Under the pieces are notes generated by a model. That model saw nothing but the letters and a program-made list of their open reading frames with translations. It made no database searches and had not been told where the DNA came from. Of a DNA stretch of 64,000 nt, positions 41,087 through 51,026 are shown piece by piece. Every line of letters starts with the position of its first letter. Position 1 is the first letter of the stretch. This stretch comes from an uncultured Castellaniella sp. (GTDB lineage: Bacteria; Pseudomonadota; Gammaproteobacteria; Burkholderiales; Burkholderiaceae_B): contig NZ_CALKHS010000010.1 in NCBI RefSeq assembly GCF_937988725.1, positions 372,001 to 436,000 on the forward strand. Reading direction: 5' to 3'. The position numbers and the translations under genes were made by a program.

Positions 41087-43450
41087 TCAGAAACCTGTGC
41101 CGATCTGGAACTGGAAGACCTGCTTCTGGTCGCCTTCCTTGGCGTTCAGTGCCCGGCCGAAGGACAGCTGCAGCGGCCCCAGGGGGGATTCCCAGGACAG
41201 GCCCAGACCGGCGGAATACTTCCAGCCGCAGGGATCGGCCACCTGGCCGTACTGTCCCTGGGCGCACGGCGAACCGTCGGTGTTGGCGACCTGCCCCACG
41301 TCGGAGAACATGAACCAGCGCAGGGTGCGGTCGCGCGACGCCCCCGGGAACGGCAGATACAGCTGCACGTTGCCGACGATCCGCCGGGAGCCGCCCAGGA
41401 AGGTGTCGGTCAGCGAGTCGCGAGGCCCCAGCGAAGCGCCCTCGTAGCCGCGCACCGAGCCGATGCCGCCGGCATACATGTTCTTGATGACGGGGAAAGC
41501 CTTGCCGCTGCTGCCGTAGGTCTTGGCCCAGTCCACCTGGCCGTTCAGTGCCAGCGTGAAGGCGCGGCCCAGCGGCAGGTAGTATTGCTGCTGGCCCGAC
41601 AGCTTGTAGTAGCGCAGATCCATGGTGGAGACGTCGGTCGACAGACGGGTGTAGCTGCCGCGATGGGGCGCCAGGGCGCTGTCGCGGGTGTCCTTGGACC
41701 AGCCCACTGTGAAGATGCCGGCATTGGTGGTTTCGCCGTATTGATCCGCGAACTGCTGGTAGGCCAGAGGCGCCGGATTGACGCCGCTGCGCCGGATGTC
41801 CTTGAGCGAATTGCGCTCGAAGGTCACCCCGGCGAAGACCCGGTCGACTTCCGAAATCGGCACGCCGAAATTCAGGCCCAGGCCCATGGATTCGATCGTG
41901 TACCAGCCCCGCGAACCGCTGTCGGCCACGTCGTACGGCGTGGTGCGGCGGTAGTACAGGGACGTGGTCTTGCTGATGCCGTCCTGGGTCCAGTAGGGAT
42001 TGGTGTGCGACAGCACGGCCGCGCGGTTGGTCTTGCTGGTGTTGACGTTCAGCGACAGGGAATTGCCGCTGCCGAAGACGTTGTCCTGGCTGATGCCGGC
42101 CGACAGCATCAGCTTGTCGGTGGTGCCGTAGCCCACGCCCAGATTGATCATGCCGGTGGGCTTTTCCTTGACGTCCACATTGACGTCGACCTCGTCGGGG
42201 GAACCCGGCACAGGGTCGGTCTTGACGTCGACTTCGCTGAAGTAGCCCAGGCGGTCGACGCGTTCCTTCGAAGTCTTGATGCTGGAGGCGTCGTACCAGG
42301 CGGCTTCCTGCTGGCGCATTTCCCGGCGCACGACTTCGTCGCGGGTGCGGGTGTTGCCGCCGACGTTGATGCGGCGCACATAGACGCGGCGGCCCGGATC
42401 GACGTAGAAGGTCAGCTTGGCGACGTGGGTGTCGCGATCCAGGGCCGGGCTGGGGTTGACGTTGGCGAAGGCGTAGCCCAGAGACCCCAGGTAGTCGGTG
42501 ATGGACTTGGCCACCGCGTTGGTCTTTTCGGCCGAGAAGGTTTCGCCTTCCTTGACCGTGACCAGGGGCTTGAGCTTGTCGTCCAGGCCCAGCAGGTCGC
42601 CGGCCATGTCGACCGCGCCCAGCTTGTAGGGCTTGCCTTCATGCACCGTCATGGTGATGTAGATGTTCTTGCGATCGGGCGAGATCGTGACCTGCGGCGG
42701 TTCCATGGAAAATTCCAGGTAGCCGCGGTCCAGGTAGTACGAACGGATGCGTTCGACGTCGCCTTCCAGCTTTTCGCGCGAATACTTGTTGGTGCCCGTG
42801 TACCAGGTCATCATGCCGCCAGTGGTCAGTTCCATCTGGTCTTCCAGGGTGCTGGAAGAAAAGGCCTCGTTGCCGATGAATTCGATCTTGTCGATGGTGG
42901 CGACGCCGCCCTCGAAGATGTCGAAGCTGACCCCCACGCGATTGCGCGGCAGCGGCGTGATCACCGGACTGATCTGCACGCCGTACTTGCCCTTGGACAG
43001 ATACTGCTGCTTCAATTCGAAGACGGCGCGGTCCAGCATGGCCTGATCGAAGATGCGGCCCTGGCCGAAGCCCACCTGGGACAGGGATTTCGTCAGCGCC
43101 TTGGCATCGAATTCGCGCATGCCGTTGAAGTTGATGGAGGCGATGGTCGGCCGTTCCTTGACGGAGACGACCAGCACGTCGCCCCGGGAATCGATCTTGA
43201 CGTCGCTGAAGAAGCCCGTGCCGTACAGCTTCTGGATGGCGGTGGCGGCCTCTTCCTCGGTGAAGGTTTGGCCGATTTTCACAGGAAGATAGGTGAAGAT
43301 CGTGCCAGGATCCACCCGTTCGATGCCTTGCACCTGAATGTCGCGCACGACAAAAGGCGTGAAGGCGGCCGCCACGGCCGGCGCCAGCAAGGCAGCCAGC
43401 ACCAGGGGAATGGCGCGCTTGATGAGACGAGAGTTCCGGAGAGACGACAT
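41087..43450 (-). CDS. bamA: Outer membrane protein assembly factor BamA
   Basis: Core of the BAM machine, 787 residues. Signal peptide (IPLVLAALLAPAVAAAF), five POTRA domains to about residue 420, then a 16-strand barrel. The barrel has the VRGY lock motif in GIGSVRGYEGASLG and ends in the aromatic signal FQIGTGF. The ATG at 43450 has AGGA 8 bases upstream; one at 43483 lacks a site. It lies between rseP and skp in the conserved envelope block. Confidence 0.95.
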   Translation of the reverse strand: MSSLRNSRLIKRAIPLVLAALLAPAVAAAFTPFVVRDIQVQGIERVDPGTIFTYLPVKIGQTFTEEEAATAIQKLYGTGFFSDVKIDSRGDVLVVSVKERPTIASINFNGMREFDAKALTKSLSQVGFGQGRIFDQAMLDRAVFELKQQYLSKGKYGVQISPVITPLPRNRVGVSFDIFEGGVATIDKIEFIGNEAFSSSTLEDQMELTTGGMMTWYTGTNKYSREKLEGDVERIRSYYLDRGYLEFSMEPPQVTISPDRKNIYITMTVHEGKPYKLGAVDMAGDLLGLDDKLKPLVTVKEGETFSAEKTNAVAKSITDYLGSLGYAFANVNPSPALDRDTHVAKLTFYVDPGRRVYVRRINVGGNTRTRDEVVRREMRQQEAAWYDASSIKTSKERVDRLGYFSEVDVKTDPVPGSPDEVDVNVDVKEKPTGMINLGVGYGTTDKLMLSAGISQDNVFGSGNSLSLNVNTSKTNRAAVLSHTNPYWTQDGISKTTSLYYRRTTPYDVADSGSRGWYTIESMGLGLNFGVPISEVDRVFAGVTFERNSLKDIRRSGVNPAPLAYQQFADQYGETTNAGIFTVGWSKDTRDSALAPHRGSYTRLSTDVSTMDLRYYKLSGQQQYYLPLGRAFTLALNGQVDWAKTYGSSGKAFPVIKNMYAGGIGSVRGYEGASLGPRDSLTDTFLGGSRRIVGNVQLYLPFPGASRDRTLRWFMFSDVGQVANTDGSPCAQGQYGQVADPCGWKYSAGLGLSWESPLGPLQLSFGRALNAKEGDQKQVFQFQIGTGF

Positions 43451-43519
43451 CCTGGCAATCCTTTTCAGCCGCGGGAGGGACATGGGACAAGTGATGCGCG
43501 ATTGTAAGTCACAATCCGA

Positions 43520-44854
43520 TCACCTGAAAAGCCGCGAAAAATCATTGAACAAGGCGAGAAACATGAGACTGAATACCAAACCCATCCCGACCCTCGACCC
43601 CAGGTCGCGGACACGATCGGAGACCGGCCGCCCGCCGCGCAGCGCCTCGATCAGGTAGAACAACAGATGGCCGCCGTCCAGCATGGGGATCGGCAGCAGA
43701 TTCAGCACCCCGATGCTGATGCTGATCAGGGCCAGGAAGCTCAGGTAGGCCTCCAGGCCGAGGCGGGCCGTCTGGCCGGCATATTCGGCGATCGTGACCG
43801 GTCCGCTGATGTTGCGCCAGGACACGGCGCCCGCCACCATGCGGCCCATCATGCGCACGGTGAAGAGGCTCGTGTCCCAGGTGCGGCGCGCGCCCGACCA
43901 CAGGCTCTCCAGCGGCCCCAGGCGCACCAGCACCAGCGGCTGGCGCGCTTCGATGAGCGCGCCGATCCGGCCCACCGTCCGGCCGGCGTCGTCCACGGCC
44001 GCCGGCGTCAGGGTGAGATCCAGTGCGGCGGACTGCCGCTGCACCCGCAGCGCCAGCGGCTGACCCGGATGTTCCTGCACGATGCGCACGAAAGCCTGCA
44101 CGGACGGCCCTTCCTGTCCTCCGGCGGCAAGCACCACGTCGCCGGCCTGCAGGCCGGCCTGCCGGGCGACGCCGTCCGCGTTCACCGTGCCGATGACCGC
44201 CCGGGGCGCCTGCAGGGCCAGCCCCGCCTGAGCCAGGGGATCGGGGCCGTCCGGCCCGAAATCGTGGGAACTCAGTTGCAGCGTCGCCTGCCGGACGGCA
44301 TGCTGCGGCGTCTGCGCCGACAGCGTCACCTGTCCGCCCCCGGCCAGGGGTTCCAGCAGCTGCCAGCGGGCCTGGGTCCAGGACGCCACCGCCCGGCCAT
44401 CGACGGCGGTCAGGCGGTCGCCCGCCTGCAGGCCCGCCTGGGCGGCGGGCGTTCCGGCGGCCGGCGCCGCCAGGATGGCGGCGGGTTCCTGGGTGCCCCA
44501 CAGGCCCAGCAGCGTATAGATGACGGCGGCCAGCAGCAGGTTGGCCAGCGGACCGGCGGCCACGACCGCCACCCGCCTGGACAGGGGCTGGGCATTGAAG
44601 GCGGCCCGCCGCGTGGCGGCATCGGCGCCCGGCGGCGCATCGTCCAGCATCTTCACGTAACCGCCCAGGGGAATGGCCGACACCGCCCATTCCGTGCCGC
44701 GCCGGTCGTGGCGCCGCAACAGGACCGGGCCGAAGCCCACGGAAAACCGCAGGATGCGCACCCCGCACCGGCGGGCCACCCAGTAGTGGCCCAGCTCGTG
44801 GAACGTCACCAGCAGGCCCAAGGCCAGGATGAAGGCGAACAGCGTGAACAGCAT
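43520..44854 (-). CDS. rseP: Site-2 zinc metalloprotease RseP
   Basis: Inner-membrane intramembrane protease that cleaves anti-sigma factors, 444 residues. The zinc motif HELGH is in LLVTFHELGHYWVARRCGV at the first membrane segment, two PDZ-like domains occupy about residues 120-290, and the third zinc ligand region is NLLPIPMLDGGHLLFYLIE. It follows dxr by 6 bases. Confidence 0.95.
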   Translation of the reverse strand: MLFTLFAFILALGLLVTFHELGHYWVARRCGVRILRFSVGFGPVLLRRHDRRGTEWAVSAIPLGGYVKMLDDAPPGADAATRRAAFNAQPLSRRVAVVAAGPLANLLLAAVIYTLLGLWGTQEPAAILAAPAAGTPAAQAGLQAGDRLTAVDGRAVASWTQARWQLLEPLAGGGQVTLSAQTPQHAVRQATLQLSSHDFGPDGPDPLAQAGLALQAPRAVIGTVNADGVARQAGLQAGDVVLAAGGQEGPSVQAFVRIVQEHPGQPLALRVQRQSAALDLTLTPAAVDDAGRTVGRIGALIEARQPLVLVRLGPLESLWSGARRTWDTSLFTVRMMGRMVAGAVSWRNISGPVTIAEYAGQTARLGLEAYLSFLALISISIGVLNLLPIPMLDGGHLLFYLIEALRGGRPVSDRVRDLGSRVGMGLVFSLMFLALFNDFSRLFR

Positions 44855-44860
44855 GAAGAC

Positions 44861-46075
44861 TCAGCCCAAAGCGGCTTGACAGTAGCTCGTCGCCAGCCGG
44901 CGGGTATGCGCGTCCAGATCCAGGACTTCTTCCAGCGAGGCCGGCGCATAAACGCCCGAACGGACGGAATCGCCCAGGCAGCGTTCGATGATGGCGGATA
45001 TCTGAGTGTACCGGATGCGCCCATGCAGGAAGCCGTCCACGGCGACCTCGTTGGCCGCGTTCAGGGTGATGCACGCGCCCTGCCCCTGCTTCAGGGCGTC
45101 GAGCGACAGGCGCAGGCAGGGGAAACGCCGCAGATCGGGCGGTTCAAAATCCAGGCGCCCCAGGCGGGTGAGCTCCAGCAGCCCCACCCCGCTGTCGATG
45201 CGGTCGGGATAGCCCAGGCCGAAGGCGATGGGCGTGCGCATGTCGGGCTGGCCCAGCTGAGCCAGGATGGACCCGTCGGTGTATTCGACCATGGAATGCA
45301 CCACGCTCTGGGGATGGATCACGACCTGGATGCGTTCCAGCGGCATGGCGAACAGCCAGTGAGCCTCGATGACCTCCAGCCCCTTGTTCAGCATGGTGGC
45401 GGAATCGACGGAGATCTTGCGGCCCATGCGCCAGTTGGGATGCGCGCAGGCCTGTTCCGGAGTGACGTGTTCCAGCTCGTCGAGCGCCGTGCAGCGGAAA
45501 GGGCCGCCCGAAGCGGTCAAGAGCAGGCGGCGCACGCCCGGCGCGGGCTGCGCGGGGGCCCGGGCGCGATCCGCCGATTGCGGCAGGCACTGGAAGATGG
45601 CGTTGTGTTCGCTGTCGATGGGCAGCAGTTCCGCCCCCGCGTCCCGCACCGCCTGCATGAACAGGGAGCCGGCCGCGACCAGGGCTTCTTTGTTGGCCAG
45701 CAGCACCCGCTTGCCCGCCCGGGCCGCCGCCAGGGCGCCCGGCAGGCCGGCCGCCCCCACGATGGCGGCCATCACGGCCGTGACTTCGGGATCGGCCGCC
45801 GTGTCGGCCAGGGCCTGGGCCCCCTGGCGGATCTCGGGCAGCGCGCGTCCGGCGGGCCAGGCGGCCAGGAAGCGCCGCCGTGCGGCGTCGTCGGGCACGA
45901 TCACCACCCGCGCGGCATGGGCGGCGGCCTGGGCCGCCAGGGATTCGATGCGGCTATGGGCGCTCAGCGCGTACACCGACAGGCGATCCGGATGGCGGGC
46001 GACGACGTCCAGGGTACTGACCCCGATGGACCCCGTAGACCCCAAAATGCACAGTCTTTGGACAGCAGCAGGCAT
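44861..46075 (-). CDS. dxr: 1-deoxy-D-xylulose 5-phosphate reductoisomerase
   Basis: Second step of the MEP isoprenoid pathway, 404 residues. NADPH motif [19 protein letters not shown] at the start, metal-binding region [15 protein letters not shown] and the flexible loop SGGPFR. Three bases separate it from cdsA. Its isoprenoid product is used by UppS two genes upstream. Confidence 0.96.
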   Translation of the reverse strand: MPAAVQRLCILGSTGSIGVSTLDVVARHPDRLSVYALSAHSRIESLAAQAAAHAARVVIVPDDAARRRFLAAWPAGRALPEIRQGAQALADTAADPEVTAVMAAIVGAAGLPGALAAARAGKRVLLANKEALVAAGSLFMQAVRDAGAELLPIDSEHNAIFQCLPQSADRARAPAQPAPGVRRLLLTASGGPFRCTALDELEHVTPEQACAHPNWRMGRKISVDSATMLNKGLEVIEAHWLFAMPLERIQVVIHPQSVVHSMVEYTDGSILAQLGQPDMRTPIAFGLGYPDRIDSGVGLLELTRLGRLDFEPPDLRRFPCLRLSLDALKQGQGACITLNAANEVAVDGFLHGRIRYTQISAIIERCLGDSVRSGVYAPASLEEVLDLDAHTRRLATSYCQAALG

Positions 46076-46078
46076 GAC

Positions 46079-46918
46079 TTATCCGATCAGCAGCAGAAGA
46101 ATGGCGGCCGGCGCCACAGGCAGCACGGCATCGATCCGATCGTACACCCCGCCGTGCCCCGGCAGCAGCTGGCTGGAGTCCTTGACGCCCGCGCGGCGCT
46201 TCAACAGGGATTCGAACAGATCGCCGACGATGGACCAGGCGGCCAGCACGATGCCGGCCAGCGCCAGCGCGGGCCAGCCCAGACGCTGCTGCAGCAGCGC
46301 CCCGTAGCTGCCGGGCCACCAGGCGGCCGTGGCCAGCAGCCAGGCCGTGGCCGCCAGGACCCCGCCCGCCGCGCCTTCCCAGGTCTTGCCGGGACTGACG
46401 CGCGGAGCCAGTTTATGACGCCCCAGGCTGCGGCCGGCAAAATAGGCGGCGATATCGGCGCACCAGACCAGGGCCCAGAGGCTGATGAGCGCCCCCGCGC
46501 CATGCTGCAGGAAGACCCAGGACAAGGCATACCAGGTGGCCGCCAGCGCCAAGACCCCGGCCAGCGCCAGCCCGGCGGACGGACAGCGCTCCGGCACCCC
46601 GGCGCGCGCCACCATCCAGGGCGCGGGCAGCAGCCAGAAGACGACCGCCAGAGGCAGCAGAACCGTCTGGAACACGCGGTGCGCATCCGGCTGGCCGTCG
46701 ACCAGCAGGCGCGATACGATGCCCAGGATACAGACGGCCAGGACGGCCGCCCCGCCGCGCGCCAGGGGATGCGGCCATACCAGCCGCCACCATTCCCACA
46801 GGGCGCAGCCCGTCATCAGCGTCAGCAGCGACAGCATGGGCCAGGGCGTGGGTGCGGAGACGGCGCCCGCAACGATCAGCAGCAGGACGATCGCGGTGAA
46901 GACTCTTTGACGCAACAT
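46079..46918 (-). CDS. cdsA: Phosphatidate cytidylyltransferase
   Basis: Makes CDP-diacylglycerol for phospholipid synthesis, 279 residues with about seven membrane segments. The C-terminal signature is complete: SLLKRRAGVKDSSQLLPGHG followed by GVYDRIDAVLPVAP; an earlier KTWEGAAGG block is also typical. AAAGGGG precedes the ATG. Confidence 0.95.
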   Translation of the reverse strand: MLRQRVFTAIVLLLIVAGAVSAPTPWPMLSLLTLMTGCALWEWWRLVWPHPLARGGAAVLAVCILGIVSRLLVDGQPDAHRVFQTVLLPLAVVFWLLPAPWMVARAGVPERCPSAGLALAGVLALAATWYALSWVFLQHGAGALISLWALVWCADIAAYFAGRSLGRHKLAPRVSPGKTWEGAAGGVLAATAWLLATAAWWPGSYGALLQQRLGWPALALAGIVLAAWSIVGDLFESLLKRRAGVKDSSQLLPGHGGVYDRIDAVLPVAPAAILLLLIG

Positions 46919-46929
46919 GGAAGCCCCTT

Positions 46930-47706
46930 TCAGGTCTGCGCGCGCAATTGTTCGCTGGTGCGACCAAAGCGCCGTTCACGGTCACGATACCAGGCAAAGG
47001 CCTGATCGATGTCCTCAGCCCCGAAATCGGGCCAGTAACAGGGGGTGAAATACAGCTCGGTGTAGGCCAGCTGCCAGATCAGGAAATTGGAGATGCGCTG
47101 TTCGCCGCCGGTGCGGATGAACAGGTCGGGCTCGGGCGCGTAGGCCATGGCCAGCCGGGCGCCGAGGGCTTCCTCGTCCAGCCGTTCGGGGTGATCGGCC
47201 AGATCGGGGCGCTCCGCCAGCAGGGCTCGCGCGGCCTGCAGGATGTCCCAGCGCCCCCCGTAGTTGGCGGCGATGGTCAGCACCAGAGCGGATTGATCGG
47301 CGGTGCGCGCCTCGGCGTCGCGGATCAGATCCCGCAGCTTGTGATCGAAAGGCGTCAGATCGCCCACGATGCGCAGGCGCACGCCCTGAGCGATCAGCTT
47401 GTCGACTTCCTTTTCCAGGGTGCGCACGAACAGCTTCATCAGCAGCGAGACTTCCTGGGCCGGACGGCGCCAGTTCTCGGAACTGAAGGCGAACAGCGTC
47501 AGGTATTCGACGCCCCGGCGCCCGCAGGCCTCGACGGCGCGGCGCACGGCCTGCACGCCGCGCACATGGCCCGCCGTGCGCGGCAGCATGCGCTGCGTGG
47601 CCCAGCGGCCGTTGCCATCCATGATGATGGCCACATGTCGGGGGATCTGTCCGGTCGCGGGAATGCTGCGCGTGGAGCTGGCCTGGGTCATGCCGCTGTG
47701 AGCCAT
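46930..47706 (-). CDS. uppS: Undecaprenyl diphosphate synthase
   Basis: Cis-prenyltransferase making the C55 lipid carrier for peptidoglycan and O-antigen, 258 residues. The catalytic aspartate is in [27 protein letters not shown] and the C-terminal [20 protein letters not shown] are diagnostic. The first 20 residues are a polar extension; an in-frame ATG at 47691 is also possible. Confidence 0.95.
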   Translation of the reverse strand: MAHSGMTQASSTRSIPATGQIPRHVAIIMDGNGRWATQRMLPRTAGHVRGVQAVRRAVEACGRRGVEYLTLFAFSSENWRRPAQEVSLLMKLFVRTLEKEVDKLIAQGVRLRIVGDLTPFDHKLRDLIRDAEARTADQSALVLTIAANYGGRWDILQAARALLAERPDLADHPERLDEEALGARLAMAYAPEPDLFIRTGGEQRISNFLIWQLAYTELYFTPCYWPDFGAEDIDQAFAWYRDRERRFGRTSEQLRAQT

Positions 47707-47719
47707 CGGAAGACGGCGG

Positions 47720-48280
47720 TCAGACCGTCATGATCTCGGCTTCCTTCTGGGAGACGAGCTTGTCGACATCGGCCACGTAGCGGTCGGTGAGTTTCTGGAT
47801 GTCGTCCTGGCCGCGGCGCTCGTCGTCCTCGGAGATCTCCTTGTCCTTGAGCAGCTTCTTCAGCGCATCGTTGGCGTCGCGGCGCAGGTTGCGCACGGCG
47901 ACCTTGGCGTCCTCGCCTTCGCCTCGCACGACCTTGGTCAGGTCGCGGCGGCGCTCTTCGGTCAGGGCCGGCATGGGCACGCGGATGTTGTCGCCCATGG
48001 CGATGGGATTGAGGCCCAGGTCGGATTCGCGGATGGCCTTGTCCACCGCCGCCCCCATGGTCTTTTCCCAGACCTGGACGCTGAGCGTGCGGGCGTCGAT
48101 GACGGTGACGTTGGCCACCTGGCTGATCGGCACGGGAGAACCGTAATATTCCACCAGGACGTGATCCAGGATGCCCGCATGAGCGCGGCCGGTACGGATC
48201 TTGCCCAGACTGGTCTTCAGGGATTCGATGGTTTTACCCATGCGCTCGTCGGCCGAGCGTCGAATGTCGGAAAGGCTCAT
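47720..48280 (-). CDS. frr: Ribosome recycling factor
   Basis: Splits post-termination ribosomes with EF-G, 186 residues, near the standard 185. Blocks include [40 protein letters not shown] and the C-terminal [19 protein letters not shown]. It lies 11 bases after pyrH in the order rpsB-tsf-pyrH-frr. Confidence 0.97.
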   Translation of the reverse strand: MSLSDIRRSADERMGKTIESLKTSLGKIRTGRAHAGILDHVLVEYYGSPVPISQVANVTVIDARTLSVQVWEKTMGAAVDKAIRESDLGLNPIAMGDNIRVPMPALTEERRRDLTKVVRGEGEDAKVAVRNLRRDANDALKKLLKDKEISEDDERRGQDDIQKLTDRYVADVDKLVSQKEAEIMTV

Positions 48281-48291
48281 GAGGGGTGTTC

Positions 48292-49008
48292 CTATACCTG
48301 AACCAGGGTGCCTTCGTCCTCGCCGCAGACGACGCGGCGCAGGGCCCCGGGTTTATTGATCGAAAAGACTTTGATGGGCAGCTTCTGGTCGCGGCACAAG
48401 GCGAAGGCCGTCGCATCCATGACTTCCAGGCGGCGCACGATGGCCTCGTCGAAGCTGATGCGCGAGTAACGGGTGGCGTTCGGGTCCTTGTTGGGATCGG
48501 CGCTGTAGATGCCGTCGACCTTGGTGGCCTTGAGGACCATTTCCGCGCCGATTTCGGCGCCGCGCAGGGCCGCCGCGGTGTCGGTCGTGAAGAAAGGGTT
48601 GCCGGTGCCGGCCGCGAAGATCACGACCTTGCCTTCTTCCAGGTAACGCAGCGCCTTGGGGCGGATGTAGCGTTCGACCACCTGGTCGATGTTCAGGGCC
48701 GACTGCACGCGGGCATCCACGCCGTGGTTCTTCAGGGCATCCTGCAGGGCCAGCCCGTTCATGACGGTGGCCAGCATGCCCATGTAGTCGGCGGTGGCCC
48801 GGTCCATGCCCTGGGCGCCCGGCGCCACGCCCCGGAAAATGTTGCCGCCGCCGATCACGACGGCCAATTGCACTCCGAGCGACACGATGCCGTGAATTTC
48901 TTCGGTCATGCGAAGAATGGTCGCGCGGTTGATGCCGAAGGCATCACCCCCCATCAGCGCCTCGCCCGACAATTTCAGAAGGACGCGCTTGTAGGCTGGA
49001 TTTGACAT
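48292..49008 (-). CDS. pyrH: Uridylate kinase
   Basis: Hexameric UMP kinase, 238 residues. The N-terminus [16 protein letters not shown] and [10 protein letters not shown] form the phosphate-binding loops, and the uridine site region is [20 protein letters not shown]. The ATG at 49008 gives the family start; further upstream the frame is open only because of a chance extension. A 102-base gap separates it from tsf. Confidence 0.97.
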   Translation of the reverse strand: MSNPAYKRVLLKLSGEALMGGDAFGINRATILRMTEEIHGIVSLGVQLAVVIGGGNIFRGVAPGAQGMDRATADYMGMLATVMNGLALQDALKNHGVDARVQSALNIDQVVERYIRPKALRYLEEGKVVIFAAGTGNPFFTTDTAAALRGAEIGAEMVLKATKVDGIYSADPNKDPNATRYSRISFDEAIVRRLEVMDATAFALCRDQKLPIKVFSINKPGALRRVVCGEDEGTLVQV

Positions 49009-49110
49009 GCACCAGGTTCCTGGAAGGACGAAACGGAAAAAACGGGTGGAGCAGACGTGCAACGGCACCGCGCACGCGGCGCGATGCCATCGTACCTGAA
49101 TCGGAAGAAA

Positions 49111-49986
49111 TCAGGAACCGCTGGCGGCAGCGGCGACTTCGGCGGCGAAGTCCTCGGATTTCTTCTCGATGCCCTCGCCCACCACGAACAGCGTGTAGCG
49201 GTTGATGCGGGCGCTCTTTTCCTTGAGCATCTGCTCGACGGACTGCTTGTCGTTCTTCACGAAGGGCTGCGACAGCAGCGTGACTTCCTTGAGGAACTTC
49301 TGCACGGCGCCTTCGACCATCTTGGTGACGATCTCGGCCGGCTTGCCCGATTCGGCGGCCTTCTGCTCGGCGACCGAGCGTTCGGCGGCGATCAGGGCCG
49401 GATCCACGCCGCCCGCGTCCAGGGCGCGGGGCTTGGTGGCGGCGATGTGCATGGCCAGATCCTTGCCGACTTCCTCGGCGCCGGCGAAGTCCACCAGCAC
49501 GCCAATGCGCCCGCCGTGCACGTAGCTGTTCAGGCCGTCCACGGTTTCAAAGCGCTGGAAGCGGCGCACGGACATGTTTTCGCCGATCTTGCCGATCAGG
49601 GCCGTGCGGGTGGTTTCGACGGTGCCCTCGCCCATGGCGCACTGGCCCAGGGCGGCGACGTCGGCCGGATTGTGTTCGGAGACCAGGCGGGCCAGATCAT
49701 TGACGAAGGCGACGAAATCGTCGTTCTTGGCGACGAAGTCGGTTTCGCAGTTGACTTCGACCAGAGCGCCGGTCTTGCCGTCGGCGGCGATGTACAGGCC
49801 GATCAGGCCTTCGGCCGTGACGCGGTTGGCGGCCTTGGAGGCCTTGCTGCCGAGCTTGACGCGCAGCAGTTCTTCAGCTCGGGCCAGGTCGCCCTCGGCT
49901 TCCGTCAGGGCCTTCTTGCATTCCATCATGGGCGCGTCGGTCTTTTCGCGCAGTTCCTTGACCATGGCAGCGGTGATTTGAGCCAT
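49111..49986 (-). CDS. tsf: Elongation factor Ts
   Basis: Nucleotide exchange factor for EF-Tu, 291 residues. The N-terminal UBA-like domain carries [20 protein letters not shown]; the core contains [16 protein letters not shown], which contacts EF-Tu. The 99-base gap after rpsB contains two strong stem-loops that could tune its expression relative to rpsB. Confidence 0.97.
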   Translation of the reverse strand: MAQITAAMVKELREKTDAPMMECKKALTEAEGDLARAEELLRVKLGSKASKAANRVTAEGLIGLYIAADGKTGALVEVNCETDFVAKNDDFVAFVNDLARLVSEHNPADVAALGQCAMGEGTVETTRTALIGKIGENMSVRRFQRFETVDGLNSYVHGGRIGVLVDFAGAEEVGKDLAMHIAATKPRALDAGGVDPALIAAERSVAEQKAAESGKPAEIVTKMVEGAVQKFLKEVTLLSQPFVKNDKQSVEQMLKEKSARINRYTLFVVGEGIEKKSEDFAAEVAAAASGS

Positions 49987-50011
49987 TCGATTCTCCTGTT
50001 CGATCAATGCA

Positions 50012-50096
50012 GATACCGGCTGGTGCCGGTATCGGACTGGCTGGCGCGGAACGAGCCCGCGCCAGGGGGGACGAGGGACGAGGACTTATTCCTCGT
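50012..50096 (-). promoter_or_regulatory. Stem-loops between rpsB and tsf
   Basis: In minus-strand order: ACGAGG/CCTCGT over the rpsB stop codon (50096-50078), then CTGGCGCGG/CCGCGCCAG, 9 bp (50065-50041), then GATACCGGC/GCCGGTATC, 9 bp with a 4-base loop (50033-50012). No U-run follows, so read-through to tsf is expected. They may act as an attenuator, a pause site or an RNase processing signal. Confidence 0.55.
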
Positions 50097-50838
50097 GCTG
50101 ATCCTGCTCGACCTCGATGAATTCCTCGCCTTCGGCCAGTTCTTCGACCAGGCCATTGAGGCTCTGCTCACGACCGGCCAGGACGGCGTCCGCCATGCCG
50201 CGGGCATACAGGGCGATGGCCTTGCTGGAATCGTCGTTGCCGGGGATGACGTAGTCGATGCCTTCGGGCGAATGGTTGGTGTCCACCACGCCGACCACCG
50301 GGATGCCCAGGGTGCGTGCTTCGGCCACGGCGATCTTGTGGTAGCCCACGTCGATGATGAACAGGGCGTCGGGCAGGGTGTTCATGTCCTTGATGCCGCC
50401 GATGGACTTGTTCAGCTTGACCAGTTCGCGTTCGAACATGAGCGCTTCTTTCTTGCTCATGTGCTCGGTGGCGCCTTCGGCCTGCTGGGCTTCCATGTCC
50501 TTCAGGCGCTTGATGGAGGTCTTGACCGTCTTGAAGTTGGTCATCATGCCGCCCAGCCAGCGGCTGTCGACGTAGGGCATGCCGCAGCGCTGGGCTTCGG
50601 CCGCCACCAGTTCGCGGGCGGAGCGCTTCGTGCCCACGAAGAGCACGTTGCCGCCGCGGGCCGCCACCTGGCGCACGAATTGCGTGGCTTCCAGGTACTT
50701 TTCAACCGTGCGTTCCAGGTTGACGATGTGAATCTTGTTGCGCTGGCCGAAAATGTATTCGGCCATTTTCGGGTTCCAGTAACGGGTCTGGTGGCCAAAG
50801 TGCACACCAGCTTCCAGCATTTCACGCATGAGGCTCAT
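50086..50838 (-). CDS. rpsB: 30S ribosomal protein S2
   Basis: Small-subunit protein of 250 residues. Starts [20 protein letters not shown], typical of S2; the middle has [19 protein letters not shown] and [19 protein letters not shown], and the C-terminal tail is acidic. The ATG at 50838 has GGAG upstream; the extension to 50907 is leader. It heads the long minus-strand envelope block and has a structured leader at 50897-50927. Confidence 0.97.
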   Translation of the reverse strand: MSLMREMLEAGVHFGHQTRYWNPKMAEYIFGQRNKIHIVNLERTVEKYLEATQFVRQVAARGGNVLFVGTKRSARELVAAEAQRCGMPYVDSRWLGGMMTNFKTVKTSIKRLKDMEAQQAEGATEHMSKKEALMFERELVKLNKSIGGIKDMNTLPDALFIIDVGYHKIAVAEARTLGIPVVGVVDTNHSPEGIDYVIPGNDDSSKAIALYARGMADAVLAGREQSLNGLVEELAEGEEFIEVEQDQHEE

Positions 50839-50896
50839 GGAATGGATCTCCAAAGGGTTTGGTCTTGTACATGGCCAGCATCCGGGACTAACATGT

Positions 50897-50927
50897 CCTG
50901 CATCCAAGACGCACTCGGTCTTGCAGG
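50897..50927 (-). promoter_or_regulatory. Structured rpsB leader hairpin
   Basis: On the rpsB strand CCTG-CAAGAC, a 7-base loop, GTCTTG, then a GATG bulge and CAGG. This is a two-part stem with a 3'-side bulge, 59 bases upstream of the rpsB ATG. A second small stem GGAC/GTCC lies just downstream (50884-50897). Bulged leader stems of this kind serve S2 autoregulation in other proteobacteria; that role is inferred here. Confidence 0.45.
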
Positions 50928-50983
50928 CAAGGGCTAGTCAAAGACACCCATGGTAGGCCATGCACGCTATTTACAGCGAAGCC

Positions 50984-50989
50984 TATAAT
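50984..50989 (+). promoter_or_regulatory. Candidate -10 element of the map promoter
   Basis: A perfect TATAAT lies 37 bases upstream of the map ATG in an AT-rich stretch. TTTACA at 50970-50975 is too close to pair with it but would pair with TACTAT at 50992-50997 at 16-base spacing, so two overlapping promoters are possible. No good -35 is seen for the TATAAT itself. Confidence 0.5.
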
Positions 50990-51026
50990 TCTACTATTCT
51001 TCCTACATTTTCAGCAAGCTTCTCCC

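Noticed and set aside
43667..47005. A 1112-codon open frame on the plus strand opposite rseP, dxr and cdsA, and similar long antisense frames elsewhere (for example 756-1691, 31891-34428, 41018-43507).
   Set aside because: They lie opposite strongly recognised genes, are rich in Gly, Arg, Gln and His from reversed codons, lack ribosome binding sites and match no family. Long antisense frames are expected at this GC content.
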